Assembly: GCF_014207845.1 (NCBI RefSeq)
Contig: NZ_JACHLC010000003.1
Coordinates: forward strand, 186,001-250,000
Source of the DNA: Chryseobacterium shigense
GTDB lineage: Bacteria > Bacteroidota > Bacteroidia > Flavobacteriales > Weeksellaceae
DNA length: 64,000 nucleotides
Direction: 5' to 3'
Shown: positions 28,001-35,840 of the stretch, one piece after another
Layout of the letters: each line of letters opens with the position of its first letter
How positions within the stretch are numbered: position 1 is the first letter of the stretch
Program-made: the position numbers and the translations under genes
The notes under the pieces: model-generated
Told to the model about the DNA's origin: nothing
The model's database searches: none
What the model saw: the letters and a program-made list of their open reading frames with translations, nothing else

Positions 28001-29434
28001 CTGATGACGGCAACCGTAGCTTCACTGGGATTTCTGCCAATGGCCATTTCCACAGGAGCAGGAGCTGAAGTACAGAAACCTTTGGCCACAGTGGTAATCG
28101 GAGGATTGGTAACGGCTACTTTCCTTACTCTATTTGTTCTGCCGATGCTTTATATCATTTTTAATACAAAGATTCCGCGAAAAATGAATAAGATCAAGCC
28201 AATCACAACAATTATTGTTCTTGGATTTCTGATGTTCGGGCAAACTTTCAAGGCTCAGACGAGACAGATTTCCGCAGACGAGGCAGTAGAAATGGCAGCA
28301 GAAAATAATCTGGTTTTAAAATCAAAAGAGCTGAATATAAAATCTGCGGAAGCTTTGAGAGGAACAGCAAAAGAACTTCCCAAGTTAAACTTTGAAGCAC
28401 AGCTGGGACAATACAACAGTCCGAAATTCGATCAGTCGTTTGCCATTTCACAGAGCATTCCTTTTCCTACATTATTCAAAGCCAGAAGAGAACTGATTAC
28501 TGAAAATATCAGGAGCAGACAGATCAATAAAGAAATTTCAGCCAATGAATTGACAAAGCAGGTACGGACGTATTATTACCAGATAGAATACCTTCAGTAC
28601 AATAAATTCAAACTGAAAAATCTTGACAGCTTGTACCAGGATTTTATCAGGATCGCAACGGTAAGATTTAATGCTGGTGATATAAAGAAGATTGAAATTA
28701 ATACAGCTGAAACACAGAAAGGCGAAATCAGCCTGTTGTTGAAACAGAATGAAGTGTATTTAAACAATGCCTATAAAAATTTAAAAACATTACTGAACAC
28801 CTCGGAAGATTTCGAAGTTCCGTTTAAAAACGATTATGAACCTTTGAGAACAGAAAATATTCTTGACAGTTCATCCATAGCCAATAACCCTACAGTCAAG
28901 GCTTTCTATCAGGAAATGGAGATTGCAGAAAAGAATAAAAATGTTGAAAAATCACAGGGGCTTCCGGAATTCAGTCTTGGGCTGACGAGCCAGTCGCTGA
29001 TAGGCTTTCATACCAAAAACGGACAGGAGAAATTCTATAACGCAGGAGACCGTTTCAATTCTTTTTCGGTAGGTGTTGCCATTCCTTTGACTTTTGGAGC
29101 CACAAAAGCAAGAATGCAGGCTTTGGAATATGAAAAACAGGCCGCCGAAGCCAATGCAGAAATGCAGCAGAAACAACTTTCGGCACAGCTCGGAAATGCT
29201 TTTGGACAGTATCAGCAGGATATCCAGCAGTATGAATATTATGTAAGTCAGGCCATTCCGAATGCAGAGAAAATTGTAAAAGCAGCACAGTTGGGTTATA
29301 AAACGGGAGAGATTTCTTACGTAGAATATCTTTTTGCCTTGCAGACTGCCACCAATATTCAGTTAAAATATCTGGAATCTATCCAGCAGGTCAATCAATC
29401 TGTAGTTACCATTAATTCAATCATCAATAAATAA
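25073..29434 (+). CDS. CzcA/CusA-family heavy-metal RND efflux pump fused to a TolC-like outer membrane channel
   Basis: Proton-driven inner membrane pump (about residues 1-1035) with a TolC-like outer membrane factor (about 1055-1453) in one 1453-residue polypeptide. Start is GTG 25073 (MLDKIIKFSIKNKVVIG), the normal family beginning. The fourth transmembrane helix has AIDFGLIVDGAVIIVE with D401, D407 and E414, matching the acidic triad of CzcA (D402/D408/E415). This argues for zinc, cobalt or cadmium rather than copper/silver. At the junction, residue 1038 is a Met followed by a signal-peptide-like segment ending FKAQ, a fossil of the once separate channel gene. The adaptor gene starts 2 bases after the stop. 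Fused forms are common in flavobacteria. A Zn-type P1B ATPase and a Fur-family gene follow nearby. Confidence 0.93.
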   Translation: MLDKIIKFSIKNKVVIGIMTLLLIIWGVWSASKLPIDAVPDITNNQVQIITACPTLAGQEVEQFVTFPIEQSIANVPDIQETRSISRFGLSVITVVFKENVDVYFARQLINEQLKLAAEEIPKGVGTPELAPVSTGLGEVYQYILHPKKGSEKKYSAKELRTMQDWIVRRQLNGTPGVAEINSFGGELKQYEVGVSPDRLKAMGVSISDIFTALEKNNQNTGGAYIDKKPNAYFIRGIGFVTSLEDIRNISVKNETGSVPIFIKDVADVRFGNAVRYGALTYNGKVDAVGGVVMMLKGANSNDVVNSIKAKIPTIQKSLPDDVVIEPFLDRTDLVGRAINTVEKNLIEGALIVIFVLVVFLGNLRAGLIVASAIPLSLLFALGMMNVFGVSANLMSLGAIDFGLIVDGAVIIVEATLHHLGVRKSLRTLTQSEMDEEVFLSASKIRSSAAFGEIIILIVYIPILTLAGVEGKMFTPMAKTVGFAILGALILSLTYIPMMSALFLSKKISHKETFSDKMMNFLQKIYQPLLQKAVKIKYIIVSVIVFIFIISAFIFKNMGGEFIPQLQEGDYAFHCILPQGSSLSQSIETSMQASRIIKQFDEVKMVIGKTGSAEVPTDPMPPEATDLIVVLKPQSEWKSKKSYAELADEISEKLEAIPGVFFEKNQPIQMRFNELMTGIRQDVAVKIFGENLDSLSVYADKVGKIIQTVDGATAPQIERVSGLPQINVEYDRTRMANYGLNIEDVNNVLSTAFAGKAAGQVFENERRFDLVVRLDSLHRTNIDDVNNLMITTGTGAQIPLSQVASVSYKLGPAQISREEGKRRIVIGFNVKGRDVQSVVKDIQAKLNKQVKLPSGYYFTYGGQFENLQEASKRLIIAVPVSLFLIFMLLYFTFRSFKQAALIFTAIPMSAIGGVFALLLRDMPFSISAGIGFIALFGVAVLNGIVLIGTFNQLEKDGETDVLKRVYEGTKTRLRPVLMTATVASLGFLPMAISTGAGAEVQKPLATVVIGGLVTATFLTLFVLPMLYIIFNTKIPRKMNKIKPITTIIVLGFLMFGQTFKAQTRQISADEAVEMAAENNLVLKSKELNIKSAEALRGTAKELPKLNFEAQLGQYNSPKFDQSFAISQSIPFPTLFKARRELITENIRSRQINKEISANELTKQVRTYYYQIEYLQYNKFKLKNLDSLYQDFIRIATVRFNAGDIKKIEINTAETQKGEISLLLKQNEVYLNNAYKNLKTLLNTSEDFEVPFKNDYEPLRTENILDSSSIANNPTVKAFYQEMEIAEKNKNVEKSQGLPEFSLGLTSQSLIGFHTKNGQEKFYNAGDRFNSFSVGVAIPLTFGATKARMQALEYEKQAAEANAEMQQKQLSAQLGNAFGQYQQDIQQYEYYVSQAIPNAEKIVKAAQLGYKTGEISYVEYLFALQTATNIQLKYLESIQQVNQSVVTINSIINK

Positions 29435-29436
29435 AC

Positions 29437-30696
29437 ATGAAAATAAAGCACAATATCATATATCTGACCGTCACAGCATTTTTACTGCTAAGTTGTGGAA
29501 AAAAAGAAATCCAGGCAGAAAAAGCTGAAACAAAAACAGAAAAGAGCGAAACAGATCATGAAGAAACTACCCAAGCCATCGTTTCATTAACGGAAGAACA
29601 GATAAAGTCCGTCGGAATATCCTTAGGCCCTGTAGAAATGAAGGAACTTACTTCCACCATCAAAGCAAATGGCCTTCTCAGAGTTCCGAATAATAATAAA
29701 GCAACCATAACATCCCTGTATGGCGGGGTCATTAAAACCCTCAATGTACAGGTAGGAAGTATCGTCAGAAAAGGACAGGTGATTGCCACCATTGCGAATC
29801 CTGAATTTATCCAATTACAGGAAGACTATTTGACCACGAACAGCAGGATTACCTATGCAGAACAGGAATACAGAAGGCAGAAAGAGCTTTTCGACAATGA
29901 TGCAGGAGCAAAGAAAAACCTTCAGAGCTCCGATGCCGAACTTAAAACATTGAGAACAAGGAGAGCTTCATTGCTAAGACAATTACAGATGATGGGGATA
30001 AGTCCCGGAAAAGTAAATAATTCCAATATGAGATCCGGATTGGTTATTACCGCGCCGATCAGCGGAACGGTCAGCAGTATTTCGGCACAGATCGGAAGTT
30101 ATGTAGATGTTTCATCACCCGTTGCAGAGATCATTGACAACAATTCTATCCATCTTGATCTGCAGGTTTTTGAAAAAGACCTTCCTAAAATGAAAGTAGG
30201 ACAGATTGTTCATTTCAAGCTGACCAACAATCCCGAAACTGAATACGATGCAGAGGTTTATAGCGTAGGGTCTTCTTTTGAAAACGAAAGCAAAACCGTT
30301 TCCGTTCATGGAACCGTGACAGGAAACAAAGCAGGCCTCATTGATGGGATGAATATTACCGGAATCGTAAGTCTGGATAAAAATACAACTCCTGCCGTTC
30401 CTAACGAAGCCATCGTAGAAGCAGACGGTAAATATTATATTTTTATCCGCACAGATAAAAAAGTAGAAGACCATGAAGAAGAATCCGCAGATAACCACAA
30501 AAACGAAAAAGAAGAACCGGCCCAACAGAAAAGAACTTTAAATTTTGAAAAGATAGAAGTGATAAAAGGAACTTCGGATATGGGCTACACGGCAATTACA
30601 CCCGTACAGGAAATTCCGGCTGATGCACGTATCGTAGTGAAAGGAGCCTTTTTCGTTAATGCAAAGCTTTCCAATTCCGGCGGGCATGAGCATTAA
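29437..30696 (+). CDS. RND efflux periplasmic adaptor lipoprotein (CzcB/CusB type)
   Basis: Membrane-fusion protein linking the RND pump to the outer membrane channel. Lipobox LLSC gives Cys20. The mature N-terminus is Lys/Glu-rich. The barrel-sandwich and coiled-coil parts are recognisable by ITSLYGGVIKTLNVQVGSIV, then LVITAPISGTVSSISAQIGS, with a helical hairpin between them. The beta-barrel includes GMNITGIVSLDKNTTPAVPN. An acidic His-containing insert (EDHEEESADNHKNEKEEP, about 348-365) and the terminal GGHEH could chelate metal. It is coupled to the pump gene (2-base gap) and completes a tripartite system from just two genes. Confidence 0.92.
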   Translation: MKIKHNIIYLTVTAFLLLSCGKKEIQAEKAETKTEKSETDHEETTQAIVSLTEEQIKSVGISLGPVEMKELTSTIKANGLLRVPNNNKATITSLYGGVIKTLNVQVGSIVRKGQVIATIANPEFIQLQEDYLTTNSRITYAEQEYRRQKELFDNDAGAKKNLQSSDAELKTLRTRRASLLRQLQMMGISPGKVNNSNMRSGLVITAPISGTVSSISAQIGSYVDVSSPVAEIIDNNSIHLDLQVFEKDLPKMKVGQIVHFKLTNNPETEYDAEVYSVGSSFENESKTVSVHGTVTGNKAGLIDGMNITGIVSLDKNTTPAVPNEAIVEADGKYYIFIRTDKKVEDHEEESADNHKNEKEEPAQQKRTLNFEKIEVIKGTSDMGYTAITPVQEIPADARIVVKGAFFVNAKLSNSGGHEH

Positions 30697-30845
30697 ATCA
30701 AGGAAATGATAATTGATTTATAAGGACAATCCGGGAAAAATACTGTTTTTATGCCTAAATTAGAGGTGTTTACGGTAGAATTTCAGGAGCAGCCATACCA
30801 ATTTTCAGATCAGAGAATAGAAAGTACATCTTAAAAAAATTAGAA

Positions 30846-31265
30846 ATGAAAAAAGATATAGAAAATAAGCTCATCGACAAAAATACCAAACCCACCAGCA
30901 TGAGAATTCTGGTGTATGATTTTTTGAGTACCCAGGAAGCTGCATTGTCCCTTTCAGAAGTTGAAAGTCATTTTGACAATGCGGACAGGACCACAATTTA
31001 CAGGACATTGAAAACCTTTGAAGAAAAAGGAATCGTTCACAGCATACAGGAAAATACCACAACAAAATATAAGCTGTGTGATGACGATTGCAATGAAAAG
31101 ACACACAAAGACTGGCACCTCCATTTTTACTGCAAAATATGCAAACAGACCACCTGCAGGGAAGATATTTCCTTTCCGCAAAATGTTCAGACCAGTTTCC
31201 GGATCGATGAAATAAGATTTTTTGCCAAAGGAATCTGTGAAAACTGTCTTGAAAGTTTGCAATAG
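30846..31265 (+). CDS. Fur-family transcriptional repressor, probably zinc-responsive
   Basis: 139-residue metalloregulator. It has a winged HTH at about 36-66 (LSEVESHFDNADRTTIYRTL), the His-containing linker DWHLHFYC, and two CxxC pairs (C96/C99 and C131/C134) for a structural zinc. This form of Fur protein occurs next to zinc/heavy-metal efflux genes in Bacteroidota. It lies between the RND operon and the P1B ATPase, whose promoters share a perfect palindrome (24983 and 31258), so it is the natural candidate repressor. The palindrome at 31258 overlaps the end of this gene. No separate copy of the palindrome is seen before its own start, so autoregulation is not evident. Confidence 0.88.
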   Translation: MKKDIENKLIDKNTKPTSMRILVYDFLSTQEAALSLSEVESHFDNADRTTIYRTLKTFEEKGIVHSIQENTTTKYKLCDDDCNEKTHKDWHLHFYCKICKQTTCREDISFPQNVQTSFRIDEIRFFAKGICENCLESLQ

Positions 31266-31272
31266 TATTGCA
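31258..31272. promoter_or_regulatory. Metal-regulator operator candidate, site 2 (TGCAAT-N3-ATTGCA)
   Basis: Perfect inverted repeat TGCAAT AGT ATTGCA, identical in both arms to the site at 24983. It lies 13 bases before a near-consensus -7 box (TAATTTTA, 31286-31293) and 37 bases before the ATPase start. It overlaps the stop codon of the Fur-family gene. Confidence 0.75.
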
Positions 31273-31285
31273 TTTCGTATACACC

Positions 31286-31293
31286 TAATTTTA
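31286..31293 (+). promoter_or_regulatory. Near-consensus -7 promoter box for the P1B ATPase
   Basis: TAATTTTA differs from TAnnTTTG only in the last base. Its spacing to the upstream palindrome (13 bases) equals that at the RND operon, which supports it despite the mismatch. Confidence 0.5.
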
Positions 31294-31309
31294 CATCAAA
31301 ATAGTACTT

Positions 31310-33265
31310 ATGGAAGAATGTTGCAGTACAAAACCAAAAAAAGAACAGCATAAACATGATCATTCCGAAGGCGACGGACACGACCACTCTCACGATACAG
31401 GCAAAACGACTTTCCAGATGTTTCTTCCTGCCATTATCTCTTTCGTGCTTTTGCTTATAGGAATAGCCCTGGATAATTATATAAAGCCAGAATGGTTCAC
31501 CGGTTGGGTACGCCTGGTGTGGTACCTTGCTGCCTATATTCCTGTAGGCCTTCCTGTTTTGAAAGAAGCTTATGAAAGCATCGTCCAGGGAGATGTCTTC
31601 TCCGAATTTTTCCTGATGGGAATTGCGACAGTAGGTGCATTTGCAATTGGAGAATATCCGGAAGGAGTCGCCGTAATGCTTTTCTACTCGGTAGGTGAAG
31701 TATTTCAGGGAATGGCTGTTTCAAGAGCAAAAGGAAATATCAAAGCTTTGCTGGATCAGCGTCCTGATGAGGTAACGATTATTGAAGCCAGTCAGCCTAA
31801 GACCATTAAAGCAAAAGAAACCAAAATAGGAGACATCATTCAGCTGAAACCGGGCGAAAAACTGGCGTTGGATGGTGAACTGATGACAGAATCAGCATCA
31901 TTCAATACAGCTGCACTCACCGGAGAAAGCAAACCGGATACTAAAACGAGAGGCGAAGCAGTATTGGCAGGAATGATCAATATGAACAGTATTGCCCTTG
32001 TGAAAGTAAATACAGCTTACGAAGACAGTAAACTCAGTAAAATTCTCGAACTGGTGCAAAATGCCACCGCACAGAAAGCCCCGACTGAATTATTCATTAG
32101 GAAATTCGCCAAAGTATATACACCCATTGTTGTTTTTCTTGCCATAGGAATCTGCCTCCTTCCTTATTTCTTTGTGAATGATTACATATTCAGGGACTGG
32201 CTTTACAGAGCATTGGTTTTCCTTGTGATATCTTGCCCTTGTGCATTGGTAATCTCCATCCCGTTAGGATATTTTGGCGGAATTGGAGCAGCAAGCAGAA
32301 ATGGAATACTTTTTAAAGGAAGTAACTTTTTAGACAGTATTGCTGAGATTCAGAATGTAGTGATGGATAAAACAGGGACCATGACAGAAGGTGTATTCAA
32401 AGTACAGGAAGTGAATATTAAACCTGAATTCAATAAAGAAGAAATCTTAAAGCTTGTCAATGCACTCGAAAGCAAAAGCACACATCCTGTAGCCACAGCA
32501 ATACATAATTATGCAGGTGAAATTGATTATTCCATTCCATTGGAAAATGTAGAAGAAATTGCAGGGCATGGATTAAAAGCAATGGTGAATGGGAAAGAGC
32601 TGCTTGTAGGAAATTTTAAGCTGATGGATAAATTCAATATCAGCTACGATATCAATCATACTAACATTGTATATACACTTATTGCTATAGCCTACGATAA
32701 AAAATTTGCGGGCTACATTACCATTGCAGACAGTATAAAAAGTGATGCAAAGGAAACCGTTGACAGCCTGCACAGAATGGGGGTAAAAGCAACCATGCTA
32801 AGCGGTGATAAAAGCACTGTTGTACAATATGTTGCTGAGCAGCTCGGTATCGACAGTGCTTTTGGGGATCTTTTACCGGAAGATAAAGTGAATAAGGTAA
32901 AAGAGATCAAAGCAAAAAATCAGACCGTAGCTTTTGTGGGAGATGGCGTAAATGATGCTCCGGTAGTTGCCTTAAGTGACGTAGGAATTGCTATGGGCGG
33001 ACTTGGAAGCGATGCCACCATTGAAACCGCCGATGTGGTTATTCAGGATGATAAACCGGGTAAAATTCCAATGGCGATCAATATTGGGAAGCAGACCAAA
33101 AAGATAGTCTGGCAGAATATTATCCTGGCCTTTGCTGTAAAAGCTGTTGTGTTGGCACTTGGAGCCGGAGGTTTGGCAACCATGTGGGAAGCTGTATTTG
33201 CAGATGTAGGAGTTGCTTTACTGGCCATCTTAAATGCAGTAAGAATTCAAAGAATGAAGTTTTAG
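31310..33265 (+). CDS. P1B-type heavy-metal ATPase, Zn/Cd/Pb class (ZntA-like)
   Basis: Inner membrane pump exporting divalent metals at the cost of ATP. The short N-terminus has CC and a His-rich tail (HKHDHSEGDGHDHSHD) in place of the usual HMA domain. Core motifs are TGES in the actuator domain, SCPCALV (metal-site CPC), DKTGTMTE (phosphorylation), THPVATAI (HP motif) and GDGVNDAP. The last helices carry K611 and D632 (VKAVVLA... FADVGV), with the 21-residue spacing of the Lys/Asp pair that marks Zn/Cd/Pb pumps such as ZntA. Length 651 aa. It has its own operator-like palindrome and is followed by a terminator at 33358. Confidence 0.93.
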   Translation: MEECCSTKPKKEQHKHDHSEGDGHDHSHDTGKTTFQMFLPAIISFVLLLIGIALDNYIKPEWFTGWVRLVWYLAAYIPVGLPVLKEAYESIVQGDVFSEFFLMGIATVGAFAIGEYPEGVAVMLFYSVGEVFQGMAVSRAKGNIKALLDQRPDEVTIIEASQPKTIKAKETKIGDIIQLKPGEKLALDGELMTESASFNTAALTGESKPDTKTRGEAVLAGMINMNSIALVKVNTAYEDSKLSKILELVQNATAQKAPTELFIRKFAKVYTPIVVFLAIGICLLPYFFVNDYIFRDWLYRALVFLVISCPCALVISIPLGYFGGIGAASRNGILFKGSNFLDSIAEIQNVVMDKTGTMTEGVFKVQEVNIKPEFNKEEILKLVNALESKSTHPVATAIHNYAGEIDYSIPLENVEEIAGHGLKAMVNGKELLVGNFKLMDKFNISYDINHTNIVYTLIAIAYDKKFAGYITIADSIKSDAKETVDSLHRMGVKATMLSGDKSTVVQYVAEQLGIDSAFGDLLPEDKVNKVKEIKAKNQTVAFVGDGVNDAPVVALSDVGIAMGGLGSDATIETADVVIQDDKPGKIPMAINIGKQTKKIVWQNIILAFAVKAVVLALGAGGLATMWEAVFADVGVALLAILNAVRIQRMKF

Positions 33266-33316
33266 TTAAGAGTCCGCACATCGTAAGTGAAAAATAAAAC
33301 ATACGAATTTAAACAA

Positions 33317-33353
33317 AATCAAAAATCTGCTTAATCTGCAAAATCAGCGAGAT
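33317..33353. repeat. Degenerate AATCTGC-type intergenic repeat
   Basis: AAATCTGCTTAATCTGCAAA followed by ATCAGCGAGA. I recall this phrase, with AATCTGC/AATCAGCG units, from many flavobacterial intergenic regions. Within this window the internal AATCTGC is repeated twice. Function unknown. Confidence 0.4.
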
Positions 33354-33357
33354 AAAA

Positions 33358-33392
33358 AAATCTCCGTTACAACTGTAGCGGAGATTTGCTTT
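33358..33392 (+). terminator. Rho-independent terminator after the P1B ATPase
   Basis: Long stem AAATCTCCG-TTAC with GTAG-CGGAGATTT (13 bp with one G-U pair), tetraloop AACT, then TGCTTTT. It lies about 90 bases past the ATPase stop. Confidence 0.8.
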
Positions 33393-33476
33393 TCCGTCAG
33401 CTTCGGCTCATCACCTTGCCATCAAAAAATAACAATGACATTCATCATAAATAAAGCATAAACCCAATTTGAGTAG

Positions 33477-33484
33477 TATATTTG
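33477..33484 (+). promoter_or_regulatory. Bacteroidota -7 promoter box
   Basis: TATATTTG, exact TAnnTTTG, 17 bases before the TTG start at 33502; this supports the TTG as the true start. Confidence 0.6.
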
Positions 33485-33501
33485 TAAAACAGAACTGATC
33501 A

Positions 33502-33864
33502 TTGAGATTTTTTATTTCCATATTCATCATTTTTACCATCGCATTACGCCCTGTTTTGCCATTGGTAAACTATGCTGTGAACTATGATTATATTGTAAAA
33601 AATCTCTGTGAGAACAGAAACATTCCGCAATCAACTTGTAAAGGGAAATGCTACGTTAGCAAAGAACTTGCAAAAACTGAAAAGCAATCCAGTAATTCCC
33701 AGGTTATGAAAATTTCTGTACTGGATGTTTTTGTTACCCATGAAACACTGTCATTTTCAGCTCATAAGTCTTACGACTTGGAATCACAGTCTGTGAATTC
33801 AAGGGATGTCATAGATCACTCTTCTGATTATTTTTCACGGATTTTCCATCCTCCTTTATCATAA
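33502..33864 (+). CDS. Small Cys-containing membrane-anchored protein (paralogue A)
   Basis: 120 residues starting at TTG 33502 (MRFFISIFIIFTIALRPVLP), chosen because the promoter box ends 17 bases upstream and no ATG is available. One N-terminal hydrophobic segment is followed by YAVNYDYIVKNLCENRNIPQ and CKGKCYVSKELAKTEK. The cysteine pattern is C-x(10)-C-x3-C. The same pattern occurs in the 122-residue protein at 35841, which is clearly a paralogue. The tail is polar and variable. Metal or redox chemistry is suggested by the cysteines and by the neighbours (P1B ATPase, YHS, SCO, SOD), but no family function is known to me. Confidence 0.65.
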   Translation: MRFFISIFIIFTIALRPVLPLVNYAVNYDYIVKNLCENRNIPQSTCKGKCYVSKELAKTEKQSSNSQVMKISVLDVFVTHETLSFSAHKSYDLESQSVNSRDVIDHSSDYFSRIFHPPLS

Positions 33865-33928
33865 TTTTTAATTTAAACTAAGCATTTAGTTGATTTGAAT
33901 TTTTCTGTAAATATTCATTGCCAATAAA

Positions 33929-33936
33929 TATTTTTG
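33929..33936 (+). promoter_or_regulatory. Possible -7 promoter box for the YHS/SCO genes
   Basis: TATTTTTG, exact TAnnTTTG, 105 bases before the YHS gene. No well-spaced -33 element was found, so confidence is low. Confidence 0.35.
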
Positions 33937-34041
33937 GGATAAAATCTACTGTACTCAACAATAGAAAGGTTTATATTAAGTTTAGTTTAAGAATCAGCCA
34001 ATTTTATCCAATACCACTATTAATTTCAATTTAAAATTAAA

Positions 34042-34317
34042 ATGAAATCAAAAATTATTTTAACTGCATTTTTGTCAGTTTCGTTATTTGCGTGTGCTCA
34101 GGAAACGCCTAAAGTAAAGCATAAAAAAAGTACTTCATCTTCAAAATCAATAGCAAAAAAAGTAAAATTTGCCAACGCAGAAGACCCGATCTGCCATATG
34201 AAAACAGAAGACGATATGAAGGATACCGTAGTATACAAAAATAAAACGTACGGTTTTTGCAGTACCTATTGTAAAGACGAATTCAAAAAAAGTCCTGAGA
34301 AGTATGTCCAGAAATAA
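34042..34317 (+). CDS. YHS-domain lipoprotein
   Basis: 91 residues. A lipoprotein signal (lipobox FAC, Cys18) and a Lys/Ser-rich linker lead to a YHS domain: DPICHMKTEDDMKDTVVYKN, then TYGFCSTYCKDEFKKSPEKY. YHS domains are small Cys-containing folds often found in metal (especially copper) transport proteins; here the candidate ligands are the Cys residues in CHM, FC and YC. The gene overlaps the SCO gene by 14 bases, so the two are translationally coupled. A role in delivering or sensing copper outside the cytoplasm is inferred. Confidence 0.85.
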   Translation: MKSKIILTAFLSVSLFACAQETPKVKHKKSTSSSKSIAKKVKFANAEDPICHMKTEDDMKDTVVYKNKTYGFCSTYCKDEFKKSPEKYVQK

Positions 34318-34987
34318 AAAAGCTGATACCGGAACGAAAAGAAAAATAATCATTCCGATTGTGATCTTTGCACTGCTTTTTCTGGGAATAGGTGTGGGCA
34401 TGGGGTATTTTAAAAAGAATCTGTATACCGTAATGAAAGTTCCCGGTTTTGAACTTACAGATCAGAATAACAGGAAAATTACCAATAAAGATATGCTGGG
34501 AAGAGTATATCTCGTAGAGTTTTTTTTCAGCAGATGCCCCACTATCTGCCCTGTGATGAACCGCAATATGAGGTTTATTGAAGATGAGGTAAACAGCCCC
34601 GATTTTGGAATTATTTCCATAAGCATAGATCCGGAAAATGATACACCGGAAGTATTGAAACAACATGCCAGAAGTGTAGGAGCAAAATCCCAGGACTGGC
34701 ATTTTCTTACCGGAGACAGAGATTATATCGGAAAGCTGGCGGACCAGTTCAATATTTATGTAGGAGATAAGGAAGATGAGAGTGAAAGTCTTAACCACAG
34801 CGGTATGATTGCCCTTGTAGATAAAGAAGGAAACATCCGTTGCAGGTATAATAAAGACAATATGCCGATCCTTTATTATTCAGGTCTGAATTATGAAGAT
34901 CCGGAAGGGAGAACACCAAAACTCAACGGGAAATATCATCCGGACCGGGAAATATTGATTGAGGATATTAAGAAATTATTGAAATAA
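34304..34987 (+). CDS. SCO1/SenC-family copper-handling thioredoxin-like protein
   Basis: 227 residues with an N-terminal membrane anchor (about 14-34) and a periplasmic thioredoxin-like domain. The copper/redox motif is FFFSRCPTICPVM with C78 and C82, and the third ligand is H165 in SLNHSGMIALVD. SCO proteins deliver copper to cytochrome oxidase or act as thiol-disulfide reductants. Coupled to the YHS lipoprotein gene (14-base overlap). The following gap before the SOD gene is filled by an inverted repeat. Assignment is secure; the client protein is unknown. Confidence 0.92.
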   Translation: MSRNKKADTGTKRKIIIPIVIFALLFLGIGVGMGYFKKNLYTVMKVPGFELTDQNNRKITNKDMLGRVYLVEFFFSRCPTICPVMNRNMRFIEDEVNSPDFGIISISIDPENDTPEVLKQHARSVGAKSQDWHFLTGDRDYIGKLADQFNIYVGDKEDESESLNHSGMIALVDKEGNIRCRYNKDNMPILYYSGLNYEDPEGRTPKLNGKYHPDREILIEDIKKLLK

Positions 34988-35125
34988 AGAAGGATGGAAG
35001 ATGGAAGGCAGAAGATGGGAGTTATTGATAAGGTAAGTTTCAATGGTTCTCATCAGTTTTAATTGAATAGAGTAGTTTTCAGACTGAAATAACTTCCCTC
35101 TTCCATCCTCCACCTCCCTTTCTTT
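34988..35125. repeat. Inverted repeat of GGAAGATGG-type sequence between SCO and SOD genes
   Basis: Left arm 34988-35026 (AGAAGGATGGAAGATGGAAG, continuing to GGGAGTTATT) and right arm 35088-35125 (AATAACTTCCCTCTTCCATC, continuing) are imperfect inverted copies separated by about 60 bases. Such purine-rich, GGAAGATGG-containing units recur between genes in Chryseobacterium as I recall. It could form a long hairpin between two co-directional genes. Confidence 0.55.
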
Positions 35126-35162
35126 AAATAAAAAATATTGTTAAACCATAAAACAAAACATT

Positions 35163-35837
35163 ATGAAGATTTTGAAAATAGCAGCTTTAAGTGCCGTATT
35201 TGCTGCACAATTCGCTTTTGGGCAGTTCAAGCAGACACCGCTTCCGTATGCCTACAACGCATTGGAAGGTTCAGTAGATGCCCAGACTATGGAAATTCAC
35301 TATTCAAAACATGCTGCAGCGTATGTAGCCAATTTGAATAAAGCCATTGCGGGAACACCTCAGGAAAAGCAGACCCTTTTTCAGATCCTTTCAGGAGTTT
35401 CCAAACTTAGCCCGGCAGTAAGAAATAATGCCGGAGGACACTATAACCATGAGCTTTTCTGGACAGTGCTTACTCCTGTAAAAAATACACAGCCTTCTGA
35501 AAAACTGACAAAAGCCATCAATGAAACCTTCGGAAGCATGGATGCATTCAAAGAGAAAATAGGCAAAGCAGGGGCAGAACGTTTCGGTTCCGGATGGGCA
35601 TGGCTTTCTGTAGATAAGAATGGAAAACTGTTTGTTTCTTCAACACCAAATCAGGATAACCCTTTAATGGATGTAGTAGAGGAAAAAGGAACTCCAATTT
35701 TAGGGATTGATGTCTGGGAACATGCCTATTATCTGAAATATCAAAATAAAAGAGCAGATTATCTTGCCGCCATCTGGAACGTGCTGAACTGGAAAGAAGT
35801 AAGCAGAAGATACGATGAAGCAGTAAGCAAAAAATAA
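35163..35837 (+). CDS. Exported Fe/Mn superoxide dismutase
   Basis: Converts superoxide to hydrogen peroxide and oxygen. Unlike the usual cytoplasmic enzyme, this 224-residue form begins with a signal peptide ([20 protein letters not shown]), so it should act in the periplasm or outside. Metal ligands are visible: H46 ([10 protein letters not shown]), H96 ([10 protein letters not shown]), and D183 with H187 (DVWEHAYYL). Fe versus Mn cannot be decided by eye. It is followed after 3 bases by paralogue B of the small Cys protein, so the two are co-transcribed. The setting beside SCO/YHS suggests an envelope copper/oxidative-stress module. Confidence 0.93.
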   Translation: MKILKIAALSAVFAAQFAFGQFKQTPLPYAYNALEGSVDAQTMEIHYSKHAAAYVANLNKAIAGTPQEKQTLFQILSGVSKLSPAVRNNAGGHYNHELFWTVLTPVKNTQPSEKLTKAINETFGSMDAFKEKIGKAGAERFGSGWAWLSVDKNGKLFVSSTPNQDNPLMDVVEEKGTPILGIDVWEHAYYLKYQNKRADYLAAIWNVLNWKEVSRRYDEAVSKK

Positions 35838-35840
35838 AAA

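Noticed and set aside
25073..29434. Copper/silver (CusA) assignment of the RND pump
   Set aside because: The transmembrane D-x5-D-x6-E pattern matches CzcA-type Zn/Co/Cd pumps, and the neighbouring ATPase has the Zn-type Lys/Asp pair.
34283..34798. Minus-strand frame of 171 codons opposite the SCO gene
   Set aside because: The SCO protein on the plus strand has clear catalytic motifs; the antisense frame has none and overlaps the YHS gene end.
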